Assembly: GCA_946800325.1 (NCBI GenBank)
Contig: OX326961.1
Coordinates: forward strand, 5,434,655 to 5,498,654
Direction: 5' to 3'
Origin: Luzula sylvatica
Taxonomy: Eukaryota > Streptophyta > Magnoliopsida > Poales > Juncaceae
DNA: 64,000 nucleotides
The position numbers were made by a program, and so were the translations under genes. Under the pieces are notes generated by a model, which saw only the letters and a program-made list of their open reading frames with translations, did no database searches and had not been told where the DNA came from. Positions 32,701-45,811 of this stretch are shown piece by piece (position 1 is the first letter of the stretch; every line of letters starts with the position of its first letter).

Positions 32701-34770
32701 TTCCTCTCGTCGAGGCGAGCGAATTTGATATAAAGATCGTGCCATTTGGTGAAATGATGAGAACGTTACAAGGGTTTTAACAATACGGCATTGCCATATT
32801 CTTCAACTCACCCGATTACTGTTATTTGAATTTTACAATTAATTGTTTAAATAACGAAGAACTTTTATCCATAAATTACACGCCTGGAATCCACCGGAGG
32901 CGGTGTCTCCTCATTCATTTCATCTCGCAAAATTGGTCGTTTTCGACTCGCATAATCATGCGATAATCTTCATATTTAATAATTCATGATGAAATTACAA
33001 TAAACTGAGCTTCCTATTAATTCGGGCTAAAAAGACGGAATCTCCCAAATCCAGTCGTTCGGCTGCATTTCTCTCGTCGAGACGAGAAATTTTGATATAA
33101 AGATCGTGCCATTTGGTGAAAGAAAGCATGAGAAAGTGACAAGGGTTTTAACATAACGCCATTACCTTAGGCTCCAGCTCACCCTATTACTGTTATCTGC
33201 ATTTTGCAATTAATTGGTTAAATAACGAAGAACTTTTATCCATAAATTACACGCCTGGAATCCAACGGAGGCGGTCTCTCCTCCGTCATTTCATATCGCA
33301 AAATTGGTCATTTTCGACTCGCATAATCATGCGATAATCTTCATATTTAATAATTCATGATGAAATTACAATAAACTGTGCTTTCTGTTAATTCGGGTCA
33401 AAAAGACGGAATCTCCAAAATCCAATCGCGCGGCTGCATTTCTCTCGTCGAGACGAGCAATTTTGATATAAAGATCGTGCCATTTGGTGAAAGAAAGCAT
33501 GAGAAAGTGACAAAGGTTTTAACATAACGCCGTTACCTTATGCTCCAGCTCACCCAATTACTGTTATCTGCATTTTACAATTAATTGGTTAAATAACGAA
33601 GAACTTTTATCCATAAATTACACGCCTGGAATCCACCGGAGGCGGTCTCTCCTCCTTCATTTCATCTCGCAAAATTGGTCGTTTTCGACTCGCATAATCA
33701 AGCGATAATCTTCATATGTAAGAATTCATGATGAAATTACAATAAACTGTGCTTTTTGTTAATTCGGGTTAAAAAGACCTATTTTGCCAAATACAGTTGC
33801 ACAGCTGCATTCCTCTCGTCGAGGCGAGCGAATTTGATATAAAGATCGTGCCATTTGGTGAAAGGATGAGAAAGTTACAAGGGTTTTAACATAACACCAT
33901 GACCATATTCTTCAGCTAACCCTATTACTGTTATCTGAATTTTTACAATTAATTGGTTAAATAGAGATGAAATTTTATCCTTAAATGACACGTCTAGAAT
34001 CCACTGGAGGCTGTCTCTGCTCCTTCATTTCGTCTCGCAAAATTGGTCGTTTTCGACTCGCAGAATCTTGCGATAATCTTCATATTTAATAATACATGAT
34101 GAAATTACAATAAACTGTGCTTTCTGTTAATTCGGGCCAAAAAGGCAGAATCTCTCAAATCCAGTCGTGCGGCTGCATTTCTCTCGTCGAGACGAGAAAT
34201 TTTGATATAAATATCGTGCCAATTGGTGAAAGAAAGCATGAGAAAGTGACAAGGGTTTTAACATAACGCCATTACCATATGCTCCAGCTCACCCGATTAC
34301 TGTTATCTGCATTTTACAATTAATTTGTTAAATAACGAATAACTTTTATCCATAAAGTACACGTATGGAATCCACCGGAGGCGGTCTCTCCTCCTTCATT
34401 TCATCTCGCAAAATTGGTCATTTTCGACTCGCATAATCATGCGATAATCTTCATATTTAATAATTCATGATGAAATTACAATAAACTGTGCTTTCTATTA
34501 ATTCGGGTTAAAAAGACCTAATTTCCCAAATCCAGTTGTGCGGCTGCATTCCTCTCGTCGAGACGAGCGATTTTGATATAAATATCGTGCCATTTGGTGA
34601 AAGGATGAGAAAGTTACAAGGGTTTTAACAATACGGCATTGCCATATTCTTCAGCTCACCCTATTACTGTTATCTGAATTTTACAATTAATTGGTTAAAT
34701 AGAGAAGAACTTTTATTCATAAATTACACGCCTGGAATCCACTGGAGGCGGGCTCTCCTCCTTCATTTCT
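29788..34770 (+). repeat. Array edge: irregular, diverged monomers
   Basis: Monomers here vary more and follow no fixed seven-step order. Small dimer-level duplications are seen, for example AGAATCATGCCATAATC at 31,851 and 32,585 (734 bp apart). The last part (from about 33.0 kb) approaches the HOR order. Greater divergence at the edge is expected when unequal exchange homogenises mainly the interior. Confidence 0.85.
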
Positions 34771-37700
34771 TCTCGGAAAATAGGTCGTTTTCAATTCCCA
34801 AATCAAGCGATAACCTTCATATTTAATAATTCATGATGAAATTACAATAAACTGTGCTTTTTGTTAATTCGGGTTAAAAAAACCTAATTTCCCAAATCCA
34901 GTCGCACGGCTGCATTCCTCTCGTCGAGGCGAGCGATTTTGATATAAAGATCGTGCCATTTGGTGAAAGGATGAGAAAGTTACAAGGGTTTTAACAATAC
35001 GGCATTGCCATATTCTTCAGCTCACCCTATTACTGTTATCTGAATTTTACAATTAATTGGTTAAATAGAGAAGAACTTTTATCCTTAAATGACACGTCTG
35101 GAATCCACTGGAGGCGGTCTCTCCTCCTTCATTTCATCTCGCAAAATTGGTCGTTTTCGACCCGCATAATCATGCGATAATCTTCATATTTAGTAATTCA
35201 TGATGAAATTACAATAAACTGTGCTTTCTGTTATTTCGGGTTAAAAAGACCTAATTTCCAAAATCCAGTTGCACGGCTGCATTCCTCTCGTCGAGGCGAG
35301 CGATTTTGATATAAAGATCGTGCCATTTGGTGAAAGGATGAGAACGTTACAAGGGTGTTAACAATACGGCATTGTCATATTCTTCAGCTCACCCTATTAC
35401 TGTTATCTGAATTTTACAATTAATTGGTTAAATAGAGAAGAACTTTTATCCATAAATTACACGCTTGTAATCCACTGGAGGCGGGCTCTCCTCCTTCATT
35501 TCTTCTCAGAAAATAGGTTGTTTTCATTTCCCAAATCAAGCGATAATCTTCATATTTAATAATTCATGATGAAATTACAATAAACTGTGCTTTTTGTTAA
35601 TTCGGGATAAAAATACCTAATTTCCCAAATCCAGTTGCGCAGCTGCATTCCTCTCGTCGAGGCGAGCGATTTTGATATAAAGATCGTGCCATTTGGTGAA
35701 AGGATGAGAAAGTTACAAGGATTTTAACAATACGGCATTGCCATATTCTTCAGCTCACCCTATTACAGTCATCTCAATTTTACAATTAATTGGTTAAATA
35801 GAGAAGAACTTTGATCCTTAAATGACACGTCTGGAATCCACGGGAGGCGGTCTATCCTCCTTCATTTCATCTCGCAAAATTGGTCGTTTTCGACTCGCAT
35901 AATCATGCGATAATCTAAATATTTAATAATTCATGATGAAATTACAATAAACTGTGCTTTCTGTTAATTCGGGTCAATAAGACCTAATTTCCCAAATCGA
36001 GTTGCGCGGCTGCAATCCTCTCGTCGAGGCGAGCGATTTTGATATAAAGATCGTGCCATTTGGTGAAAGGATGAGAAATTTACAACGGTTTTAACAATAC
36101 GGCATTGCAATATTCTTCATCTCACCCTATTACTGTTATCTGAATTTTAGTATTAATTGGTTAAATAGAGAAAAACTTTTATCCTTAAATGACACGTCTG
36201 GAATCCACTGGAGGCGGACTCTCCTCCTTCATTTCATCTCGCAAAATTGGTCGTTTTTGACTCGCAGAATCTTGCGATAATCTTCATATTTAATAATACA
36301 TGATGAAATTACAATAAACTGAGATTTCTGTTAATTCGGGCCAAAAAGGCGGAATCTCTCAAATCCAGTCGCGCGGCGGCATTTCTCTCGTCGAGACGAG
36401 AAATTTTGATATAAAGATCGTGCAATTTAGTGAAAGAAAGCATGAGAAAGTGACAAGGGTTTTAACATAACGCCATTACCTTATGCTCCAGCTCACCCTA
36501 TTACTGTTATCTGCATTTTGCAATTAATTGGTTAAATAACGAAGAACTTTTATCCATAAATTACACGCCTGGAATCCACCGGAGGCGGTCTCTCCTCCTT
36601 CATTTCATCTCGCAAAATTGGTCGTTTTCGACTCGCATAATCATGCGATAATCTTCATATTTAATAATTCATGATGAAATTACAATAAACTGTGCTTTCT
36701 GTTAATTCGGGTTAAAAAGACGGAATCTCCCAAATCCAATCGCGCGGCTGCATTTCTCTCGTCGAGACGAGCCATTTTGATATAAAGATCGTGCCATTTG
36801 GTGAAAGAAAGCATGAGAAAGTGACAAGGGTTTTAACATAACGCCGTTACCTTATGCTCCAGCTCACCCAATTACTGTTATCTGCATTTTACAATTAATT
36901 GGTTAAATAACGAAGAACTTTTATCCATAAATTACACGCCTGGAATCCACCGGAGGCGGTCTCTCCTCCTTCATTTCATCTCGCAAAATTGGTCGTTTTC
37001 GACTCGCATAATCAAGCGATAATCTTCATATTTAATAATTCATGATGAAATTACAATAAACTGTGCTTTTTTTAATTCGGGTTAAAAAGACCTAATTTCC
37101 CAAATACAGTTGCGCGGCTGCATTCCTCTCGTCGAGGCGAGCGATTTTGATATAAAGATCGTACCATTTGGTGAAAGGATGAGAAAGTTACAAGGGTTTT
37201 AACAATACAGCATTGCCATATTCTTCAGCTCACCCTATTACTATTATCTGAATTTTACAATTAATTGGTTAAATAGAGAAGAACTTTTATTCATAAATTA
37301 CACGCCTGGAATGCACTGGAGGCGGGCTCTCCTCCTTCATTTCTTCTCGGAAAATAGGTTGTTTTCAATTCCCAAATCAAGCGATAACCTTCATATGTAA
37401 TAATTCATGATGAAATTACAATAAACTGTGTTTTTTGTTAATTCGGGTTAAAAAGACCTAATTTCCCAAATCCAGTCGCACGGCTGCATTCCTCTCGTCG
37501 AGGCGAGCGATTTTGATATAAAGATCGTGCCATTTGGTGAAAGGATGAGAAAGTTACAAGGGTTTTAACAATACGGCATTGCCATATTCTTCAGCTCACC
37601 CTATTACTGTTATCTGAATTTTACAATTAATTTGTTAAATAGAGAAGAACTTTTATCCTTAAATGACACGTCTGGAATCCACTGGAGGCGGTCTCTCCTC

Positions 37701-40700
37701 CTTCATTTCGTCTCGCAAAATTGGTCGTTTTCGACCCGCATAATCATGCGATAATCTTCATATTTAGTAATTCATGATGAAATTACAATAAACTGTGCTT
37801 TCTGTTAATTCGGGTTAAAAAGACCTAATTTCCAAAATCCAGTTGCGCGGCTGCATTCCTCTAGTCTAGGCGAGTGATTTTGATATAAAGATCGTGCCAT
37901 TTGGTGAAAGGATGAGAACGTTACAAGGGTGTTAACAATTCGGCGTTGTCATATTCTTCAGCTCACCCTATTACTGTTATCTGAATTTTACAATTAATTG
38001 GTTATATAGAGAAGAACTTTTATCCATAAATTACACGCCTGGAATCCACTGGAGGCGGGCTCTCCTCCTTCATTTCTTCTCAGAAAATAGGTTGTTTTCA
38101 ATTCCCAAATCAAGCGATAATCTTCATATTTAATAATTCATGATGAAATTACAATAAACTGTGCTTTTTGTTAATTCGGGATAAAAATACCTAATTTTTC
38201 CAAATCCAGTTGCGCAGCTGCATTCCTCTCGTCGAGGCGAGCGATTTTGATATAAAGATCGTGCCATTTGGTGAAAGGATGAGAAAGTTACAAGGATTTT
38301 AACAATACGGCATTGCCATATTCTTCAGCTCACCCTATTACAGTCATCTGAATTTTACAATTAATTGGTTAAATAGAGAAGAACTTTGATCCTTAAATGA
38401 CACGTCTGGAATCCACGGGAGGCGGTCTATCCTCCTTCATTTCATCTCGCAAAATTGGTCGTTTTCGACTCGCATAATCATGCGATAATCTAAATATTTA
38501 ATAATTCATGATGAAATTACAATAAACTGTGCTTTCTGTTAATTCGGGTCAATAAGACCTAATTTCCCAAATCGAGTTGCGCGGCTGCAATCCTCTCGTC
38601 GAGGCGAGCGATTTTGATATAAAGATCGTGCCATTTGGTGAAAGGATGAGAAATTTACAACGGTTTTAACAATACGGCATTGCCATATTCTTCATCTCAC
38701 CCTATTACTGTTATCTGAATTTTAGTATTAATTGGTTAAATAGAGAAAAACTTTTATCCTTAAATGACACGTCTGGAATCCACTGGAGGCGGACTCTCCT
38801 CCTTCATTTCATCTCGCAAAATTGGTCGTTTTTGACTCGCAGAATCTTGCGATAATCTTCATATTTAATAATACATGATGAAATTACAATAAACTGAGAT
38901 TTCTGTTAATTCGGGCCAAAAAGGCGGAATCTCTCAAATCCAGTCGCGCGGCTGCATTTCTCTCGTCGAGACGAGAAATTTTGATATAAAGATCGTGCAA
39001 TTTAGTGAAAGAAAGCATGAGAAAGTGACAAGAGTTTTAACATAACGCCATTACCTTATGCTCCAGCTCACCCTATTACTGTTATCTGCATTTTGCAATT
39101 AATTGGTTAAATAACGAAGAACTTTTATCCATAAATTACACGCCTGGAATCCACCGGAGGCGGTCTCTCCTCCTTCATTTCATCTCGCAAAATTGGTCGT
39201 TTTCGACTCGCATAATCATGCGATAATCTTCATATTTAATAATTCATGATGAAATTACAATAAACTGTGCTTTCTGTTAATTCGGGTTAAAAAGACGGAA
39301 TCTCCCAAATCCAATCGCGCGGCTGCATTTCTCTCGTCGAGACGAGCAATTTTGATATAAAGATCGTGCCATTTGGTGAAAGAAAGCATGAGAAAGTGAC
39401 AAGGGTTTTAACATAACGCCGTTACCTTATGCTCCAGCTCACCCAATTACTGTTATCTGCATTTTACAATTAATTGGTTCAATTACGAAGAACTTTTATC
39501 CATAAATTACACGCCTGGAATCCACCGGAGGCGGTCTCTCCTCCTTCATTTCATCTCGCAAAATTGGTCGTTTTCGACTCGCATAATCAAGCGATAATCT
39601 TCATATTTAATAATTCATGATGAAATTACAATAAACTGTGCTTTTTTTTTAATTCGGGTTAAAAAAAACCTAATTTCCCAAATACAGTTGCGCGGCTGCA
39701 TTCCTCTCGTCGAGGCGAGCGATTTTGATATAAAGATCGTGCCATTTGGTGAAAGGATGAGAAAGTTACAAGGGTTTTAACAATACAGCATTGCCATATT
39801 CTTCAGCTCACCCTATTACTGTTATCTGAATTTTACAATTAATTGGTTAAATAGAGAAGAACTTTTATTCATAAATTACACGCCTGGAATGCACTGGAGG
39901 CGGGCTGTCCTCCTTCATTTCTTCTCGGAAAATAGGTTGTTTTCAATTCCCAAATCAAGCGATAACCTTCATATGTAATAATTCATGATGAAATTACAAT
40001 AAACTGTGTTTTTTGTTAATTCGGGTTAAAAAGACCTAATTTCCCAAATCCAGTCGCACGGCTGCATTCCTCTCGTCGAGGCGAGCGATTTTGATATAAA
40101 GATCGTGCCATTTGGTGAAAGGATGAGAAAGTTACAAGGGTTTTAACAATACGGCATTGCCATATTCTTCAGCTCACCCTATTACTGTTATCTGAATTTT
40201 ACAATTAATTGGTTAAATAGAGAAGAACTTTTATCCTTAAATGACACGTCCGGAATCCACTGGAGGCGGTCTCTCCTCCTTCATTTCATCTCGCAAAATT
40301 GGTCGTTTTCGACCCGCATAATCATGCGATAATCTTCATATTTAGTAATTCATGATGAAATTACAATAAACTGTGCTTTCTGTTAATTCGGGTTAAAAAG
40401 ACCTAATTTCCAAAATCCAGTTGCGCGGCTGCATTCCTCTCGTCGAGGCGAGTGATTTTGATATAAAGATCGTGCCATTTGGTGAAAGGATGAGAACGTT
40501 ACAAGGGTGTTAACAATTCGGCATTGTCATATTCTTCAGCTCACCCTATTACCGTTATCTGAATTTTACAATTAATTGGTTATATAGAGAAGAACTTTTA
40601 TCCATAAATTACACGCCTGGAATCCACTGGAGGCGGGCTCTCCTCCTTCATTTCTTCTCAGAAAATAGGTTGTTTTCAATTCCCAAATCAAGCGATAATC

Positions 40701-42497
40701 TTCATATTTAATAATTCATGATGAAATTACAATAAACTGTGCTTTTTGTTAATTCGGGATAAAAATACCTAATTTCCCAAATCCAGTTGCGCAGCTGCAT
40801 TCCTCTCGTCGAGGCGAGCGATTTTGATATAAAGATCGTGCCATTTGGTGAAAGGATGAGAAAGTTACAAGAATTTTAACAATACGGCATTGCCATATTC
40901 TTCAGCTCACCCTATTACAGTCATCTGAATTTTACAATTAATTGGTTAAATAGAGAAGAACTTTGATCCTTAAATGACACGTCTGGAATCCACGGGAGGC
41001 GGTCTATCCTCCTTCATTTCATCTCGCAAAATTGGTCGTTTTCGACTCGCATAATCATGCGATAATCTAAATATTTAATAATTCATGATGAAATTACAAT
41101 AAACTGTGCTTTCTGTTAATTCGGGTCAATAAGACCTAATTTCCCAAATCGAGTTGCGCGGCTGCAATCCTCTCGTCGAGGCGAGCGATTTTGATATAAA
41201 GATCGTGCCATTTGGTGAAAGGATGAGAAATTTACAACGGTTTTAACAATACGGCATTGCCATATTCTTCATCTCACCCTATTACTGTTATCTGAATTTT
41301 AGTATTAATTGGTTAAATAGAGAAAAACTTTTATCCTTAAATGACACGTCTGGAATCCACTGGAGGCGGACTCTCCTCCTTCATTTCATCTCGCAAAATT
41401 GGTCGTTTTTGACTCGCAGAATCTTGCGATAATCTTCATATTTAATAATACATGATGAAATTACAATAAACTGAGATTTCTGTTAATTCGGGCCAAAAAG
41501 GCGGAATCTCTCAAATCCAGTCGCGCAGCTGCATTTCTCTCGTCGAGACGAGAAATTTTGATATAAAGATCGTGCAATTTAGTGAAAGAAAGCATGAGAA
41601 AGTGACAAGGGTTTTAACATAACGCCATTACCTTATGCTCCAGCTCACCCTATTACTGTTATCTGCATTTTGCAATTAATTGGTTAAATAACGAAGAACT
41701 TTTATCCATAAATTACACGCCTGGAATCAGCCGGAGGCGGTCTGTCCTCCTTCATTTCATCTCGCAAAATTTGTCGTTTTCGACTCGCATAATCATGCGA
41801 TAATCTTCATATTTAATAATTCATGATGAAATTACAATAAACTGTGCTTTCTGTTAATTCGGGTTAAAAAGACGGAATCTCCCAAATCCAATCGCGCGGC
41901 TGCATTTCTCTCGTCGAGACGAGCAATTTTGATATAAAGATCGTGCCATTTGGTGAAAGAAAGCATGAGAAAGTGACAAGGGTTTTAACATAACGCCGTT
42001 ACCTTATGCTCCAGCTCACCCAATTACTGTTATCTGCATTTTACAATTAATTGGTTAAATAACGAAGAACTTTTATCCATAAATTACACGCCTGGAATCC
42101 ACCGGAGGCGGTCTCTCCTCCTTCATTTCATCTCGCAAAATTGGTCGTTTTCGACTCGCATAATCAAGCGATAATCTTCATATTTAATAATTCTTGATGA
42201 AATTACAATAAACTGTGCTTTTTTTTAATTCGGGTTAAAAAGACCTAATTTCCCAAATACAGTTGCGCGGCTGCATTCCTCTCGTCGAGGCGAGCGATTT
42301 TGATATAAAGATCGTGCCATTTGGTGAAAGGATGAGAAAGTTACAAGGGTTTTAACAATACAGCATTGCCATATTCTTCAGCTCACCCTATTACTGTTAT
42401 CTGAATTTTACAATTAATTGGTTAAATAGAGAAGAACTTTTATTCATAAATTACACGCCTGGAATGCACTGGAGGCGGGCTGTCCTCCTTTATTTCT
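34771..42497 (+). repeat. Three 7-monomer HOR units
   Basis: Using the marker TCTCGGAAAATAGG, units begin at 34,771, 37,345 and 39,923 (lengths 2,574, 2,578 and 2,575). The first is the most diverged of the three. Confidence 0.9.
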
Positions 42498-45400
42498 TCT
42501 CGGAAAATAGGTTGTTTTCAATTCCCAAATCAAGCGATAACCTTCATATGTAATAATTCATGATGAAATTACAATAAACTGTGTTTTTTGTTAATTCGGG
42601 TTAAAAAGACCTAATTTCCCAAATCCAGTCGCACGGCTGCATTCCTCTCGTCGAGGCGAGCGATTTTGATATAAAGATCGTGCCATTTGGTGAAAGGATG
42701 AGAAAGTTACAAGGGTTTTAACAATACGGCATTGCCATATTTTTCAGCTCACCCTATTACTGTTATCTGAATTTTACAATTAATTGGTTAAATAGAGAAG
42801 AACTTTTATCCATAAATGACACGTCTGGAATCCACTGGAGGCGGTCTCTCCTCCTTCATTTCATCTCGCAAAATTGGTCGTTTTCGACCCGCATAATCAT
42901 GCGATAATCTTCATATTTAGTAATTCATGATGAAATTACAATAAACTGTGCTTTCTGTTAATTCGGGTTAAAAAGACCTAATTTCCAAAATCCAGTTGCG
43001 CGGCTGCATTCCTCTCGTCGAGGCGAGTGATTTTGATATAAAGATCGTGCCATTTGGTGAAAGGATGAGAACGTTACAAGGGTGTTAACAATTCGGCATT
43101 GTCATATTCTTCAGCTCACCCTATTACTGTTATCTGAATTTTACAATTAATTGGTTATATAGAGAAGAACTTTTATCCATAAATTACACGCCTGGAATCC
43201 ACTGGAGGCGGGCTCTCCTCCTTCATTTCTTCTCAGAAAATAGGTTGTTTTCAATTCCCAAATCAAGCGATAATCTTCATATTTAATAATTCATGATGAA
43301 ATTACAATAAACTGTGCTTTTTGTTAATTCGGGATAAAAATACCTAATTTGCCAAATCCAGTTGCGCAGCTGCATTCCTCTCGTCGAGGCGAGCGATTTT
43401 GATATAAAGATCGTGCCATTTGGTGAAAGGATGAGAAAGTTACAAGGATTTTAACAATACGGCATTGCCATATTCTTCAGCTCACCCTATTACAGTCATC
43501 TGAATTTTACAATTAATTGGTTAAATAGAGAAGAACTTTGATCCTTAAATGACACGTCTGGAATCCACTGGAGGCGGACTCTCCTCCTTCATTTCATCTC
43601 GCAAAATTGGTCGTTTTCGACTCGCATAATCATGCGATAATCTAAATATTTAATAATTCATGATGAAATTACAATAAACTGTGCTTTCTGTTAATTCGGG
43701 TCAATAAGACCTAATTTCCCAAATCGAGTTGCGCGGCTGCAATCCTCTCGTCGAGGCGAACGATTTTGATATAAAGATCGTGCCATTTGGTGAAAGGATG
43801 AGAAATTTACAACGGTTTTAACAATACGGCATTGCCATATTCTTCATCTCACCCTATTACTGTTATCTGAATTTTAGTATTAATTGGTTAAATAGAGAAA
43901 AACTTTTATCCTTAAATGACACGTCTGGAATCCACTGGAGGCGGACTCTCCTCCTTCATTTCATCTCGCAAAATTGGTCGTTTTTGACTCGCAGAATCTT
44001 GCGATAATCTTCATATTTAATAATACATGATGAAATTACAATAAACTGAGATTTCTGTTAATTCGGGCCAAAAAGGCGGAATCTCTCAAATCCAGTCGCG
44101 CGGCTGCATTTCTCTCGTCGAGACGAGAAATTTTGATATAAAGATCGTGCAATTTGGTGAAAGAAAGCATGAGAAAGTGACAAGGGTTTTAACATAACGC
44201 CATTACCTTATGCTCCAGCTCACCCTATTACTGTTATCTGCATTTTGCAATTAATTGGTTAAATAACGAAGAACTTTTATCCATAAATTATACGCCTGGA
44301 ATCCACCGGAGGCGGTCTCTCCTCCTTCATTTCATCTCGCAAAATTGGTCGTTTTCGACTCGCATAATCAAGCGATAATCTTCATATTTAATAATTCATG
44401 ATGAAATTACAATAAACTGTGCTTTCTGTTAATTCGGGTCAATAAGACCTAATTTCCCAAATCGAGTTGCGCGGCTGCAATCCTCTCGTCGAGGCGAGCG
44501 ATTTTGATATAAAGATCGTGCCATTTGGTGAAAGGATGAGAAATTTACAACGGTTTTAACAATACGGCATTGCCATATTCTTCATCTCACCCTATTACTG
44601 TTATCTGAATTTTAGTATTAATTGGTTAAATAGAGAAAAACTTTTATCCTTAAATGACACGTCTGGAATCCACTGGAGGCGGACTCTCCTCCTTCATTTC
44701 ATCTCGCAAAATTGGTCGTTTTTGACTCGCAGAATCTTGCGATAATCTTCATATTTAATAATACATGATGAAATTACAATAAACTGAGATTTCTGTTAAT
44801 TCGGGCCAAAAAGGCGGAATCTCTCAAATCCAGTCGCGCGGCTGCATTTCTCTCGTCGAGACGAGAAATTTTGATATAAAGATCGTGCAATTTAGTGAAA
44901 GAAAGCATGAGAAAGTGACAAGGGTTTTAACATAACGCCATTACCTTATGCTCCAGCTCACCCTATTACTGTTATCTGCATTTTGCAATTAATTGGTTAA
45001 ATAACGAAGAACTTTTATCCATAAATTACACGCCTGGAATCCACCGGAGGCGGTCTCTCCTCCTTCATTTCATCTCGCAAAATTGGTCGTTTTCGACTCG
45101 CATAATCATGCGATAATCTTCATATTTAATAATTCATGATGAAATTACAATAAACTGTGCTTTCTGTTAATTCGGGTTAAAAAGACGTTATCTCCCAAAT
45201 CCAATCGCGCGGCTGCATTTCTCTCGTCGAGACGAGCAATTTTGATATAAAGATCGTGCCATTTGGTGAAAGAAAGCATGAGAAAGTGACAAGGGTTTTA
45301 ACATAACGCCGTTACCTTATGCTCCAGCTCACCCAATTACTGTTATCTGCATTTTACAATTAATTGGTTAAATAACGAAGAACTTTTATCCATAAATTAC

Positions 45401-45811
45401 ACGCTTGGAATCCACCGGAGGCGGTCTCTCCTCCTTCATTTCATCTCGCAAAATTGGTCGTTTTCGACTCGCATAATCAAGCGATAATCTTCATATTTAA
45501 TAATTCATGATGAAATTACAATAAACTGTGCTTTTTTTTTAATTCGGGTCAAAAAGACCTAATTTCCCAAATACAGTTGCGCGGCTGCATTCCTCTCGTC
45601 GAGGCGAGCGATTTTGATATAAAGATCGTGCCATTTGGTGAAAGGATGAGAAAGTTACAAGGGTTTTAACAATACAGCATTGCCATATTCTTCAGCTCAC
45701 CCTATTACTGTTATCTGAATTTTACAATTAATTGGTTAAATAGAGAAGAACTTTTATTCATAAATTACACGCCTGGAATGCACTGGAGGCGGGCTGTCCT
45801 CCTTCATTTCT
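42498..45811 (+). repeat. 9-monomer HOR unit (3,314 bp), copy 1
   Basis: This unit equals the 7-mer plus 739 bp. The extra length is a repeated dimer: the monomer type with GGGTCAATAAGACC occurs twice, starting near 43,681 and 44,419. Confidence 0.9.
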
